A DNA stretch of 64,000 bases from Lacrimispora defluvii (GTDB lineage Bacteria; Bacillota; Clostridia; Lachnospirales; Lachnospiraceae). The notes below the pieces were generated by a model. It was not told where the DNA came from. It saw only the letters and a program-made list of their open reading frames with translations, and made no database searches. The stretch is from contig JAAOXG010000001.1 in the NCBI GenBank assembly GCA_013036995.1, positions 62,001 to 126,000 of the forward strand, read 5' to 3'. This document shows, piece after piece, positions 1 through 8,849 of the stretch; position 1 is the stretch's first letter, and the number at the start of each line of letters is the position of its first letter. A program made the translations under genes and the position numbers.

Positions 1-602
1 CCGATTCCCTTTCTGTAACCTGCGGTGTTCAGTTCAATTCCTTTTCCCATTTCAATTACAGTCTTTAATATCTCATCAATGATATCCTGATATGCATGAT
101 AGCTGTAATAAGCTGCTTTATTCGGACCATATCGGACGATGTAGTCGATATGTCCTGCAGTATCATAAGCGTCTTTTAGTTGTACGTTATCCAGTGTCGC
201 CTCAAAATACTGAAGATATGCGTCTTCTTCCCGCCTGCCCTCAAAAAATTCGGGATAGGCAGCATCCCTGCGGTTAATGAAGTGAGTGGATCCGATTACA
301 TAATCAAAATCATAGCGTTTCAGCAGCTGGTCATAGTACTGTTTTAAATGGGGCTGCAGTCCCAGTTCGATTCCGATTCGAAGGTCAATTCGTTCCTTGT
401 ATTCTTCCCGAAGCTGACACATGGTGTTAAAATAAATTTCCGGGTCTAAGGTAAAATCGATGGGGGAATCTACGTCAAAGTCGTGGTGATCCGTCACACA
501 TAGGGAATCCATATGAAGCGCAATGGCACGTTCAATCTGGTTTCTGACTGGTGTGGTGGAATCCCCTGAAAATTCTGTGTGAAAATGATAGTCTGGCAGC
601 AT
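1..602 (-). CDS. PHP-domain histidinol-phosphatase (HisJ family), 3' end beyond window
   Basis: The minus-strand frame starts at the ATG at 602-600, behind an AAGGAGA ribosome binding site, and stays open to the window edge, so the C-terminus is missing. The product begins MLPDYHFHTEFSGD and contains VTDHHDFD, the paired His/Asp metal-binding motifs of the PHP phosphoesterase fold, then a GSTHF segment and an AGHIDYI segment typical of HisJ-type histidinol phosphatases. These enzymes hydrolyse L-histidinol phosphate in histidine biosynthesis. No other his gene is visible, so a related PHP phosphoesterase role cannot be excluded. The gene is transcribed divergently from the phosphate transporter gene at 824. 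Confidence 0.8.
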   Translation of the reverse strand, partial: MLPDYHFHTEFSGDSTTPVRNQIERAIALHMDSLCVTDHHDFDVDSPIDFTLDPEIYFNTMCQLREEYKERIDLRIGIELGLQPHLKQYYDQLLKRYDFDYVIGSTHFINRRDAAYPEFFEGRREEDAYLQYFEATLDNVQLKDAYDTAGHIDYIVRYGPNKAAYYSYHAYQDIIDEILKTVIEMGKGIELNTAGYRKGI

Positions 603-630
603 AGGAGTCTCCTTTTCCAAAATTAAATTC

Positions 631-659
631 ATTATAAACAAACATGACTGGAAATGCAA
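631..659 (-). promoter_or_regulatory. sigma-A-type promoter for the PHP gene
   Basis: Read on the minus strand there is TTGCAT, a 17-bp spacer and TATAAT, ending about 28 bp upstream of the PHP start codon. The hexamers and spacing match the vegetative consensus well. Confidence 0.65.
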
Positions 660-720
660 TCTGCCCAACTGACTGTTTTACTCAAATTTAAACAGAATTT
701 TACATAAATTTTAAAAACCA

Positions 721-750
721 TTGATAAATGAAATCTTTCTATGGTATTAT
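721..750 (+). promoter_or_regulatory. sigma-A-type promoter for the Na/Pi cotransporter gene
   Basis: TTGATA, an 18-bp spacer and TATTAT lie about 75 bp upstream of the start codon at 824. No PhoB-type box was recognised by eye. Confidence 0.55.
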
Positions 751-823
751 TTTAAACGGCGCAGATAAATGCATGGTCAGATATCTGTAGTAAAAAATAC
801 AAATTGGTTACAAGGAGGTAACG

Positions 824-2494
824 ATGTCGGTTAATGACATATCGAGTTTGTTTACATTCATGGGAGGGCTGGGACTGTTTTTGTACGGCATGAATACCAT
901 GGCAGACGGCATGCAGAAAAGTGCAGGAAGCCGTATGAGTCAGTTTCTGGGAATGCTGACAAACAACCGCTTTATGGCAGTACTTCTGGGAGCAGTAATT
1001 ACGGCTATTATCCAGAGCAGCGGTGCAACTACGGTTATGGTAGTTGGTTTTGTAAGTGCAGGAGTTTTAAATCTGACTCAGGCTGTGGGAGTAATCATGG
1101 GTGCAAACATCGGAACAACCATTACAGCTTGGATTGTTTCCATGAATCAGCTGGGAGATGCATATTCTATATTTCAACCTTCATTTTGTGCTCCCCTTCT
1201 TGTGGGAATCGGAGCGGTTCTTCTTTTATTTGCGAAAAAGCAGAAGACCAGAACCATTGGTGAAATACTGGTGGGGCTTGGCATGCTGTTTATAGGACTT
1301 GATTTCATGTCCAGTGCAATTTCTCCTTATACAGATGCGCCTATATTTTCGGAAGCATTCCGTGTCCTTGGAAACAATCCTTTCCTTGGCATGTTAATCG
1401 GAGCGCTGGTAACAGCCCTCTTACAGAGTTCCTCGGCTTCCGTTGGTATTTTACAGACCCTTGCAATGAATGGCGTGGTTACAACCAATGCTGCTATTTT
1501 CATTACACTGGGTCAAAATATTGGTTCCTGTGTGACTGCATTGATCTCAAGTATCGGCAGTTCCAGGACTGCAAAGCGGGCTGCCGCGATTCATCTTTCC
1601 TTTAATGTCATTGGTTCTATCTTATTTGGAATCGCATCTTTTCTTATATTTATGGCGATGCCAAGGATTGCAGACCACAACATTACAGCAGTACAGATTT
1701 CAATTTTCCACACCATATTTAATTTAACCAATACCTGCATTCTGTTTCCTTTTGCAAATCAGCTGGTTAAACTGTCTGGTATGCTGGTACCGGAGGAGAA
1801 AAAGGAATTAGAAGAAGCCGGTGATCAGGAAAGTGAAACCATGAAGCATCTGGACGAAAGAATTTTTGAATCACCTGCATTCGCAGTGGAGACAGCTGCC
1901 ATGGAAGTGGTACATATGGGACAGATCGCCATGGAAAATGTGCAGCTTGCCATCGATGCGGTTATTTCTAAAAATGTCAATAAAGCAAAAGATGTGTATA
2001 AAACCGAAAAGACGATTAATAATATGGAAAAGATGCTGACGGAATATCTGGTCAAAATCAACAATCTGTCTTTGACAGAGGAGCAGAAAATAATAGTCAA
2101 CAACCTGTTTTACAGTATCAGCGATATTGAGCGAGTCGGTGACCATGCAGAAAATCTGGCGGAACAGGCGGAATATATGGCGGAGCATGAAGTGACATTT
2201 TCTGAAACCGGAATATCCGACCTTAAGCTGATCTGTCAGACGGCTTTTCAGTCGTTCTCCCATTCCATTGATGCAAGGAGAAGAGGCGATATGGATGAGG
2301 TCCGCAAGGTGATTAAGTATGAAGATGAGGTAGATGCCCTGGAAGAGGAGCTAAGGGAAAAACACATCGAACGACTCTCTACAGGAGAGTGCAGCACCGC
2401 CGCAGGCGTGGTATTTTTAGACCTGATCAGCAACCTGGAACGCATTTCCGATCATGCTTACAATCTTGCCGGATATGTCAAGAATGAAATGTAA
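824..2494 (+). CDS. Na/Pi-cotransporter II-related protein with PhoU-like C-terminal domain
   Basis: A 556-residue membrane protein that would couple phosphate movement to sodium. Two Na_Pi_cotrans repeats are visible, each with the diagnostic glutamine-serine motif: QSSGATT near residue 64 and QSSSASV near residue 201, embedded in hydrophobic helices spanning roughly residues 8-320. Residues from about 340 to the end are hydrophilic and helical and resemble PhoU, with two SDIERVGDHAENLAE / SNLERISDHAYNLAG repeats, the metal-contacting motifs of PhoU bundles. The start is set by AAGGAGGTAACG immediately upstream. The gene is monocistronic, with its own promoter and a 128-bp gap before gap. 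The NptA/YjbB family is well established; transport direction here is inferred. Confidence 0.9.
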   Translation: MSVNDISSLFTFMGGLGLFLYGMNTMADGMQKSAGSRMSQFLGMLTNNRFMAVLLGAVITAIIQSSGATTVMVVGFVSAGVLNLTQAVGVIMGANIGTTITAWIVSMNQLGDAYSIFQPSFCAPLLVGIGAVLLLFAKKQKTRTIGEILVGLGMLFIGLDFMSSAISPYTDAPIFSEAFRVLGNNPFLGMLIGALVTALLQSSSASVGILQTLAMNGVVTTNAAIFITLGQNIGSCVTALISSIGSSRTAKRAAAIHLSFNVIGSILFGIASFLIFMAMPRIADHNITAVQISIFHTIFNLTNTCILFPFANQLVKLSGMLVPEEKKELEEAGDQESETMKHLDERIFESPAFAVETAAMEVVHMGQIAMENVQLAIDAVISKNVNKAKDVYKTEKTINNMEKMLTEYLVKINNLSLTEEQKIIVNNLFYSISDIERVGDHAENLAEQAEYMAEHEVTFSETGISDLKLICQTAFQSFSHSIDARRRGDMDEVRKVIKYEDEVDALEEELREKHIERLSTGECSTAAGVVFLDLISNLERISDHAYNLAGYVKNEM

Positions 2495-2531
2495 AATTAT
2501 TGTGAGGAATTGATAAAAATAAAAAAAGGAC

Positions 2532-2560
2532 TTGCTATTTACTGGAATATTAGGTAGAAT
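2532..2560 (+). promoter_or_regulatory. sigma-A-type promoter for gap
   Basis: TTGCTA, exactly 17 bp, then TAGAAT lie about 62 bp upstream of the gap start codon. The 5' leader has no obvious operator palindrome. Confidence 0.6.
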
Positions 2561-2622
2561 AAACGGTAGTTGATTAATATTTAACGATCACTTTTAATTT
2601 TATTCTTAGGAGGAATTGAATT

Positions 2623-3654
2623 ATGGCAGTAAAAGTAGCGATTAACGGTTTCGGACGTATTGGCCGTCTTGCTTTCAGACAGATGTTTGGTGCAGAAGGC
2701 TATGAAGTAGTAGCAATCAACGATTTAACAGATCCAAAGATGTTAGCACATTTATTAAAATATGATACAGCTCAGGGCGGATACGCTGGATTTTATGGTG
2801 AGAATGTTCACACAGTAGAAGCTTCTGAGGATTCTATTACAGTTGATGGAAAGACCATCAGAATTTACGCAGAAAAAGAAGCAAAAAATCTTCCTTGGGG
2901 AGAGATCGGCGTAGATGTAGTACTTGAGTGTACTGGTTTCTACTGCTCCAAAGATAAATCCCAGGCTCATATCGATGCAGGCGCTAAGAAAGTAGTTATC
3001 TCTGCTCCAGCAGGCAACGATCTGCCAACTATTGTTTTCAGCGTAAACGAGAATGTATTAACAGCAGATGACAAGATCATCTCCGCTGCTTCCTGTACAA
3101 CAAACTGTCTTGCTCCTATGGCAAAGGCATTAAATGATTATGCTCCCATCCAGTCTGGTATCATGAGCACAATTCACGCTTACACAGGTGATCAGATGAT
3201 CCTTGACGGACCTCACAGAAAAGGTGATTTAAGAAGAGCAAGAGCTGGTGCAGCTAATATCGTACCAAACTCTACCGGTGCTGCAAAAGCAATCGGTCTT
3301 GTTATTCCTGAATTAAACGGCAAGTTAATCGGTTCCGCACAGCGTGTTCCGGTTCCTACAGGTTCTACCACTATCTTAACAGCAGTTGTTAAGGGTGCTG
3401 AAGTAACCAAAGACGGAATCAATGCAGCTATGAAGGCAGCATCAAGCCAGTCTTTCGGATACAACACAGATGAGATCGTATCTTCTGACGTAATCGGTAT
3501 GAGATTTGGTTCTTTATTCGATGCTACTCAGACTATGGTTTCCAAGATCGGTGATGATTTATATCAGGTACAGGTTGTTTCCTGGTATGATAACGAGAAT
3601 TCCTATACAAGCCAGATGGTTCGTACAATTAAGTACTTCGCTGAATTAGGCTAA
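2623..3654 (+). CDS. gap: type I glyceraldehyde-3-phosphate dehydrogenase
   Basis: This 343-residue enzyme oxidises glyceraldehyde-3-phosphate to 1,3-bisphosphoglycerate with NAD+ in glycolysis. The N-terminal Rossmann motif INGFGRIGR (residues 7-15) binds NAD, and ASCTTNC places the catalytic cysteine at residue 158, followed by the HAYTGDQ segment that supplies the general-base histidine. Length is normal for the family. The start follows an AGGAGGAATTGAATT Shine-Dalgarno region. It opens a glycolytic cluster with pgk and tpiA, but a strong terminator directly downstream means those genes are reached by readthrough or by a promoter I did not find. Codon use is strongly biased, as in highly expressed genes. 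Confidence 0.98.
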   Translation: MAVKVAINGFGRIGRLAFRQMFGAEGYEVVAINDLTDPKMLAHLLKYDTAQGGYAGFYGENVHTVEASEDSITVDGKTIRIYAEKEAKNLPWGEIGVDVVLECTGFYCSKDKSQAHIDAGAKKVVISAPAGNDLPTIVFSVNENVLTADDKIISAASCTTNCLAPMAKALNDYAPIQSGIMSTIHAYTGDQMILDGPHRKGDLRRARAGAANIVPNSTGAAKAIGLVIPELNGKLIGSAQRVPVPTGSTTILTAVVKGAEVTKDGINAAMKAASSQSFGYNTDEIVSSDVIGMRFGSLFDATQTMVSKIGDDLYQVQVVSWYDNENSYTSQMVRTIKYFAELG

Positions 3655-3666
3655 AGATCCACGAAG

Positions 3667-3702
3667 GGTCCGGTCGGAAAGGACCGGGCCTTTTGTTTTT
3701 TT
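3667..3702 (+). terminator. rho-independent terminator after gap
   Basis: A 9-bp GC-rich stem, GGTCCGGTC with GACCGGGCC (one G-U pair), closes a 6-nt loop and is followed by a 12-nt tract that is all T except one G. Confidence 0.9.
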
Positions 3703-3741
3703 ATGATGTTGTAAAACATAATCTGAAAGGAGCACAATAAG

Positions 3742-4953
3742 ATGCTTAATAAAAAAACAGTTGACGATTTAACCGGATTAAAGGGTAAGAAAGTACTTGT
3801 AAGATGTGATTTTAACGTACCGTTAAAGGAAGGTGTGATTCAGAACTTTAACCGTATTGACGGAGCAATCCCTACCATTAAAAAACTGCTTGATCAGGGC
3901 GCTAAAGTTATTTTATGCTCCCATCTGGGAAAACCAAAGGGCGAGCCCCTTCCAGAGTTATCTTTAGCACCAGTTGCTCCGGCTTTAAGCGAGCGTCTTG
4001 GCGTAGCGGTAAAATTCGTAAACGATCCTAAGGTAACCGGTCCTGAGACACTGAAAGTAGCTGAGGAATTAAAGGATGGAGAAGTTCTTCTTCTTGAAAA
4101 TACCCGTTACAGAGTAGAAGAGACCAAATACGGCAAAGATGAGTCTGCAGAAGAATATGCAAAAGAGCTTGCTTCTCTCTGTGATGGAATCTTTGTAAAC
4201 GATGCATTTGGTACTGCTCACAGAGCTCACTGCTCCAACGTAGGTGTTACCAAATATACATCTGAGAATGTTGTTGGATACTTAATGGAAAAAGAAATTA
4301 AGTTCCTGGGACAGGCAGTTGAGAATCCGGTTCGTCCTTTTGTGGCTATCCTGGGTGGTGCAAAGGTTTCCGATAAGATCAACGTAATCAACAATCTTCT
4401 TGACAAGGTTGATACCTTAATTATCGGCGGCGGTATGGCTTATACCTTTGCGAAGGCTCAGGGTCATGAAATCGGAAATTCCTTATGTGAGGAAGATAAG
4501 CTTGACTATGCGTTAGAGATGATCAAAAAGGCAGAGGAGAAAGGCGTGAAACTGCTTCTTCCTATTGATAATGTGATCGGCAAAGAATTCTCCAACGATA
4601 CAGAGCGTAAAGTGGTAGAGTCCATTGACGCTGGCTGGTCAGGATTTGATATCGGACCTAAAACCATTGAACTGTTTAAGGAAGCATTAAAAGGTGCTAA
4701 GACCGTTGTCTGGAACGGACCGATGGGCGTATTTGAATTCTCTAACTTTGCAGAGGGAACCCTGGAAATTTGCCGTGCAGTTGCAGAGCTTAGCGATGCT
4801 ACTACAGTTATCGGCGGCGGAGATTCTGTGAATGCAGTAAAGAGACTTGGCTTTGCTGATAAGATGACCCACATCTCTACTGGTGGCGGAGCATCCTTAG
4901 AGTTCCTGGAAGGCAAAGAACTGCCAGGCGTTGCAGCAGCAGATAATAAATAG
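3742..4953 (+). CDS. pgk: phosphoglycerate kinase
   Basis: This 403-residue cytosolic enzyme transfers phosphate from 1,3-bisphosphoglycerate to ADP. The family signature VRCDFNVPL is near residue 21. [14 protein letters not shown], the substrate arginine and histidine segment (CSHLGKPKG), the nucleotide-domain motif [10 protein letters not shown] near residue 200 and the C-terminal GGGDS and [14 protein letters not shown] are all present. Length is close to the usual bacterial value of about 395. AAAGGAG lies 9 bp before the ATG. tpiA follows 19 bp downstream, so the two are very probably cotranscribed. Confidence 0.98.
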   Translation: MLNKKTVDDLTGLKGKKVLVRCDFNVPLKEGVIQNFNRIDGAIPTIKKLLDQGAKVILCSHLGKPKGEPLPELSLAPVAPALSERLGVAVKFVNDPKVTGPETLKVAEELKDGEVLLLENTRYRVEETKYGKDESAEEYAKELASLCDGIFVNDAFGTAHRAHCSNVGVTKYTSENVVGYLMEKEIKFLGQAVENPVRPFVAILGGAKVSDKINVINNLLDKVDTLIIGGGMAYTFAKAQGHEIGNSLCEEDKLDYALEMIKKAEEKGVKLLLPIDNVIGKEFSNDTERKVVESIDAGWSGFDIGPKTIELFKEALKGAKTVVWNGPMGVFEFSNFAEGTLEICRAVAELSDATTVIGGGDSVNAVKRLGFADKMTHISTGGGASLEFLEGKELPGVAAADNK

Positions 4954-4972
4954 CGGAAGGTAAGGTTATTTT

Positions 4973-5725
4973 ATGTCCAGAAAAAAAATTATTGCAGGAA
5001 ACTGGAAAATGAATATGACTCCAACGGAAGCGGTGGAGCTTGTTAATACATTAAAGCCATTAGTAGCAAACGATGAAGTAGATGTAGTATTTTGCGTACC
5101 CGCTATTGACATCATTCCTGCCATGGAGGCAGCAAAAGGTTCTAACATTAACATCGGCGCTGAGAATATGTACTATGAGGACAAGGGCGCTTATACCGGA
5201 GAGATTTCACCGGCTATGTTAAAGGACGCAGGTGTAAAATACGTGGTAATCGGCCATTCCGAGAGAAGAGAGTATTTTGCAGAGACGGATGAAACCGTTA
5301 ACAAAAAAGCATTAAAGGCTTTTGAGTATGGAATCACTCCTATTATCTGCTGCGGTGAATCACTGACACAGAGAGAACAGGGAATCACCATTGACTGGAT
5401 CCGCCAGCAGATTAAGATTGCATTTTTAAATATACCGGCTGAGAATGCTGCGAAAGCAGTCATCGCTTATGAGCCTATATGGGCAATCGGTACAGGTAAG
5501 GTTGCAACTACGCAGCAGGCTCAGGAAGTATGCCAGTCTATCCGTTCCTGCATTGCTGAAATCTATGATGAGGCAACTGCACAGGCAATCCGGATTCAGT
5601 ATGGCGGTTCTGTTTCCGCCGGCAGCGCACCAGAACTGTTTGCACAGCCGGATATCGACGGCGGTCTTGTAGGAGGAGCATCCTTAAAACCGGAATTCGG
5701 AGATATTGTCAATTATAAGAAATAA
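4973..5725 (+). CDS. tpiA: triose-phosphate isomerase
   Basis: This 250-residue TIM-barrel enzyme interconverts dihydroxyacetone phosphate and glyceraldehyde-3-phosphate. The catalytic lysine lies in AGNWKMN (residues 8-14), the electrophilic histidine in VIGHSERR (His95) and the base in [11 protein letters not shown] (Glu167). The phosphate-binding YGGSV and the GGLVGGASL segment close the protein. It follows pgk by 19 bp with a weak GGAAGGTAAGG ribosome binding site and ends just before a strong terminator, so pgk-tpiA forms one unit. Confidence 0.98.
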   Translation: MSRKKIIAGNWKMNMTPTEAVELVNTLKPLVANDEVDVVFCVPAIDIIPAMEAAKGSNINIGAENMYYEDKGAYTGEISPAMLKDAGVKYVVIGHSERREYFAETDETVNKKALKAFEYGITPIICCGESLTQREQGITIDWIRQQIKIAFLNIPAENAAKAVIAYEPIWAIGTGKVATTQQAQEVCQSIRSCIAEIYDEATAQAIRIQYGGSVSAGSAPELFAQPDIDGGLVGGASLKPEFGDIVNYKK

Positions 5726-5732
5726 CACAGCT

Positions 5733-5771
5733 GCTGCTTCCTGTCTGCTTTCGGGCAGGGAGCAGCTTTTT
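5733..5771 (+). terminator. rho-independent terminator after tpiA
   Basis: An 11-bp stem, GCTGCTTCCTG with CAGGGAGCAGC (one G-U pair), is followed by five T residues. Confidence 0.9.
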
Positions 5772-5835
5772 GCTTCCTGATAATTTTCACCATTCCCAGG
5801 TTGCAAGAAATTACGAAATCATGTAAAATAATGTG

Positions 5836-5865
5836 TTGAAAGACAATAATTGCAATAAGTACAAT
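5836..5865 (+). promoter_or_regulatory. possible promoter for gpmI
   Basis: TTGAAA, an 18-bp spacer and TACAAT lie about 38 bp upstream of the gpmI start. An alternative pair, TTGCAA with TAGAAT at 15 bp spacing, overlaps it, so the exact promoter is uncertain. Confidence 0.4.
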
Positions 5866-5902
5866 TACGATAGAATGAACAGAGGGAAAAGGAGAACTAG
5901 TT

Positions 5903-7441
5903 ATGAGCAAAAAACCGGTTGTATTAATGATCCTTGATGGTTATGGGTTAAATGATAACTGCGACCATAATGCAGTGTGTGAAGCAAAAACTCCCATTAT
6001 GGACCAGCTGATGAGCCAGTGTCCTTACGTAAAAGGCAATGCCAGCGGTCTGGCAGTGGGGCTGCCCGACGGTCAGATGGGTAACTCTGAGGTTGGCCAT
6101 TTAAATATGGGTGCAGGACGTATCGTATATCAGGAACTGACCAGAATTACAAAAGCGATTTCAGACGGAGACTTTTTTACCGTTCCAGAATTTTTACAGG
6201 CAGTGGAAAACTGCAAAAAGAACAATTCCGCACTTCATATGTGGGGACTGGTTTCAGACGGCGGTGTTCACAGCCACATCGGTCACATCTATGGATTATT
6301 GGAACTTGCCAAGAAAAACGGCCTTGAGAAGGTATATGTTCACTGCTTCTTAGATGGACGTGATACACCACCTGCTTCCGGAAAAAGCTATGTGGAAGCG
6401 CTGGAAGCAAAGATGAAAGAGCTTGGCGTAGGCAAAGTGGCATCTGTTTCCGGACGTTATTATGCCATGGACAGAGATAACCGCTGGGACCGTGTAAAAC
6501 GGGCTTACGATGCACTGACAAAGGGAGAAGGAAATCAGGCCCAGTCAGCAACTGCTGGTATTCAGGCTTCCTATGACGCGGAGAAGAATGACGAATTTGT
6601 AGAGCCTTTTGTTGTGACAGAAAACGGAGCACCGGTGGCTGTGGTAGAGGATGGCGATTCTGTTATCTTCTTTAACTTCCGCCCAGACCGTGCAAGAGAG
6701 CTGACAAGAGCTTTCTGCGATGATGAGTTTAAAGGATTTGAAAGAGAGAAACGCCTGAATCTCACCTATGTCTGCTTCACTGATTACGATGAGACAATTA
6801 ACAATAAGCTGGTTGCATTTAAAAAGGAATCCATTGTCAACACATTTGGACAATTCCTTGCTGATCACAACATGACTCAGGCCAGAATTGCTGAGACGGA
6901 AAAATATGCACACGTAACATTCTTCTTTAACGGCGGTGTGGAAGAGCCCAATAAGGGAGAAGACAGAATTTTAGTACCGTCTCCAAAGGTTGCTACCTAT
7001 GATTTGCAGCCAGAGATGAGCGCTCCAGTTGTCTGTGACAAACTGGTGGAGGCTGTGACTTCCGGCAAGTACGATGTTATCATTGTGAATTTTGCAAATC
7101 CGGACATGGTTGGCCATACCGGTATTGAAGATGCAGCAATTAAGGCCATTGAAACGGTTGATACGTGTGTGGGAAGAACTGTAGATGCAGTGAAGGAGAT
7201 GAACGGAGTAATGTTTATCTGTGCAGATCATGGTAATGCAGAGCAGCTTCTGGATTATGAGACGGGTGAACCGTTTACAGCCCATACAACCAATCCGGTG
7301 CCTTTCATTCTGGTAAATGCTGATCCGGCCTGTAAGCTGAGAGAGGGCGGATGCCTTGCAGACATCGCACCGACCTTAATTGAACTGATGGGTATGGAAC
7401 AGCCGAAAGAGATGACAGGAAAATCACTGATTGTCCGTTAA
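5903..7441 (+). CDS. gpmI: 2,3-bisphosphoglycerate-independent phosphoglycerate mutase
   Basis: This 512-residue manganese-dependent alkaline-phosphatase-fold enzyme converts 3-phosphoglycerate to 2-phosphoglycerate. MILDGYG (metal ligand Asp12) and QMGNSEVGH (phosphoserine nucleophile Ser62) are intact. The substrate-binding insert follows, with LDGRDTPP, VSGRYYAMDRDNRW and FNFRPDRAREL. The second metal cluster is ANPDMVGHTG plus ADHGNAE near the C-terminus. Length matches the family. It has its own upstream region and terminator and is separated from tpiA by a terminator, so it is likely an independent unit in the glycolytic cluster. Confidence 0.97.
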   Translation: MSKKPVVLMILDGYGLNDNCDHNAVCEAKTPIMDQLMSQCPYVKGNASGLAVGLPDGQMGNSEVGHLNMGAGRIVYQELTRITKAISDGDFFTVPEFLQAVENCKKNNSALHMWGLVSDGGVHSHIGHIYGLLELAKKNGLEKVYVHCFLDGRDTPPASGKSYVEALEAKMKELGVGKVASVSGRYYAMDRDNRWDRVKRAYDALTKGEGNQAQSATAGIQASYDAEKNDEFVEPFVVTENGAPVAVVEDGDSVIFFNFRPDRARELTRAFCDDEFKGFEREKRLNLTYVCFTDYDETINNKLVAFKKESIVNTFGQFLADHNMTQARIAETEKYAHVTFFFNGGVEEPNKGEDRILVPSPKVATYDLQPEMSAPVVCDKLVEAVTSGKYDVIIVNFANPDMVGHTGIEDAAIKAIETVDTCVGRTVDAVKEMNGVMFICADHGNAEQLLDYETGEPFTAHTTNPVPFILVNADPACKLREGGCLADIAPTLIELMGMEQPKEMTGKSLIVR

Positions 7442-7451
7442 TGTTATAAAC

Positions 7452-7494
7452 GAAGAGGGCTTCCCGGTAAACCGACCGGGCGGTCTTCTTTTTT
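7452..7494 (+). terminator. rho-independent terminator after gpmI
   Basis: A two-part stem, GAAGA with TCTTC and CCCGGT with ACCGGG, is followed by six T residues. It terminates gpmI before the unrelated gene at 7594. Confidence 0.85.
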
Positions 7495-7593
7495 ATAAAA
7501 GTTTGAAAATTACTTTGTCCATATACGTTTTGTGCTTCCATTTCTAACAGAAATACGATAGAATATAGAAAGGTATGTTAGGAAGGATTTCAG

Positions 7594-8841
7594 ATGAGTA
7601 TAAGAATCAGATTTTCTTTGGAGCCCAAGAAAAAAATATTTTCCGGATTTACCTGGAACAGTCAGTCTGCGGAGCTTATGGTAAAGGATCTGGCAAAGAA
7701 GATGGGATATCAGTGCTTTCGCATTGAAGGCATGCTGCTTGTTCAGCTGTGTCCGGAAGGATATATCTGGTTTAACTGGAATAAGCGTAAGCTTCAGGGG
7801 GAGAGCCAGACAAACATTGCAGGTCCCGGGTTTCATTCTGCAGTGGTAGAATTTTTAGAAGAAGCAGCACGGGAGAAGAAACTAAAACTAAGAGTAGAGG
7901 ACCGGACCGGTTATTTCATAAAAAGAGATTTTCTGGCTATGAGACAAAAGTATTTTTACCAATGGTTTTCCGATTTGATGGATTTAGTATCCGGCTGGAG
8001 TGAAAAAGGGGAATATATGTTTTGCTGGCCTGCCATCTACTATGTTCCATCCAGGCAGGAAGGAAAGCTGATTACCCACATCCGGTCTTTTTCATTTAAA
8101 GAGATCGCAGGTATGGTTCATTCCGGTATGAGTGTGGCATTTGCCAAGGATTTTTTTGTGTGGAATGATCTTCAAAAAGATGCCAGATATTACAGAAACA
8201 GTGCTATGGTTCTTTTAAACCAGTCCTGTTATTTTATGCCCTCCCAGCGGAGCACTCAGGACGTTTATGTAAATCAAAAGATTATAGAGCTTCTTGAAAA
8301 AGCATATATTATGGATCCTGATATTCCATTTCCCCATAAAACCTATCTTAACATCTGCGCTCTTGATTCCCATACTCCCATGGAGATGAAGTCTGTGAAT
8401 CTTATGGACATTGAAGATTCCATCGGTTGCAGAAAATATCTGGTCTATCGTAAGATCGGTAATATGAGTTTTGCCCTGCCAGGGAACTTCTTATACGATG
8501 AGGAAGATAACAGCGCAATGGATCATTATTATGACGGCAGAGATTACGGCGGTCATGATTACTATATTTACGCAGCGGTCTTTGCAGGACGTGAAGCGGA
8601 GTTTAAGCCCCAGTGGTTTGAACAGGGCAAACCTGAGGAGATTATGGATTTTGAACTAAATAACGCAAAGGTCAGGGTTGCATTTTATGAACCGGAGGAG
8701 AAGCCGGGAGAGACCAGATATGGAGTATCAGCCCAGGTACTTTATAAAGACCAGCGTATGAATATTAATATTGTAAGCAGAAAACCGGGGGAGAAAGACT
8801 GGGCTTTGGAACTGATAAAAAGTATTCGCATAACAGAGTAG
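7594..8841 (+). CDS. uncharacterised conserved protein
   Basis: I do not recognise this 415-residue protein. It has no signal peptide or obvious membrane segment, so it is probably cytosolic. The N-terminal 110 residues are basic and aromatic-rich. The middle (about 190-250) has a helical stretch, NQKIIELLEKAYIMDPDIPFPHKTYLNIC, that vaguely recalls a TPR-like helix pair (given here only as a description of residues near 227-255). The C-terminal 150 residues are acidic and tyrosine-rich, including DHYYDGRDYGGHDYYIY. The start has a moderate ribosome binding site, GGAAGGATTTC. It ends 8 bp before the ABC exporter gene and is probably cotranscribed with it and with the DegV gene. Confidence 0.75.
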   Translation: MSIRIRFSLEPKKKIFSGFTWNSQSAELMVKDLAKKMGYQCFRIEGMLLVQLCPEGYIWFNWNKRKLQGESQTNIAGPGFHSAVVEFLEEAAREKKLKLRVEDRTGYFIKRDFLAMRQKYFYQWFSDLMDLVSGWSEKGEYMFCWPAIYYVPSRQEGKLITHIRSFSFKEIAGMVHSGMSVAFAKDFFVWNDLQKDARYYRNSAMVLLNQSCYFMPSQRSTQDVYVNQKIIELLEKAYIMDPDIPFPHKTYLNICALDSHTPMEMKSVNLMDIEDSIGCRKYLVYRKIGNMSFALPGNFLYDEEDNSAMDHYYDGRDYGGHDYYIYAAVFAGREAEFKPQWFEQGKPEEIMDFELNNAKVRVAFYEPEEKPGETRYGVSAQVLYKDQRMNINIVSRKPGEKDWALELIKSIRITE

Positions 8842-8849
8842 AGGAACGT

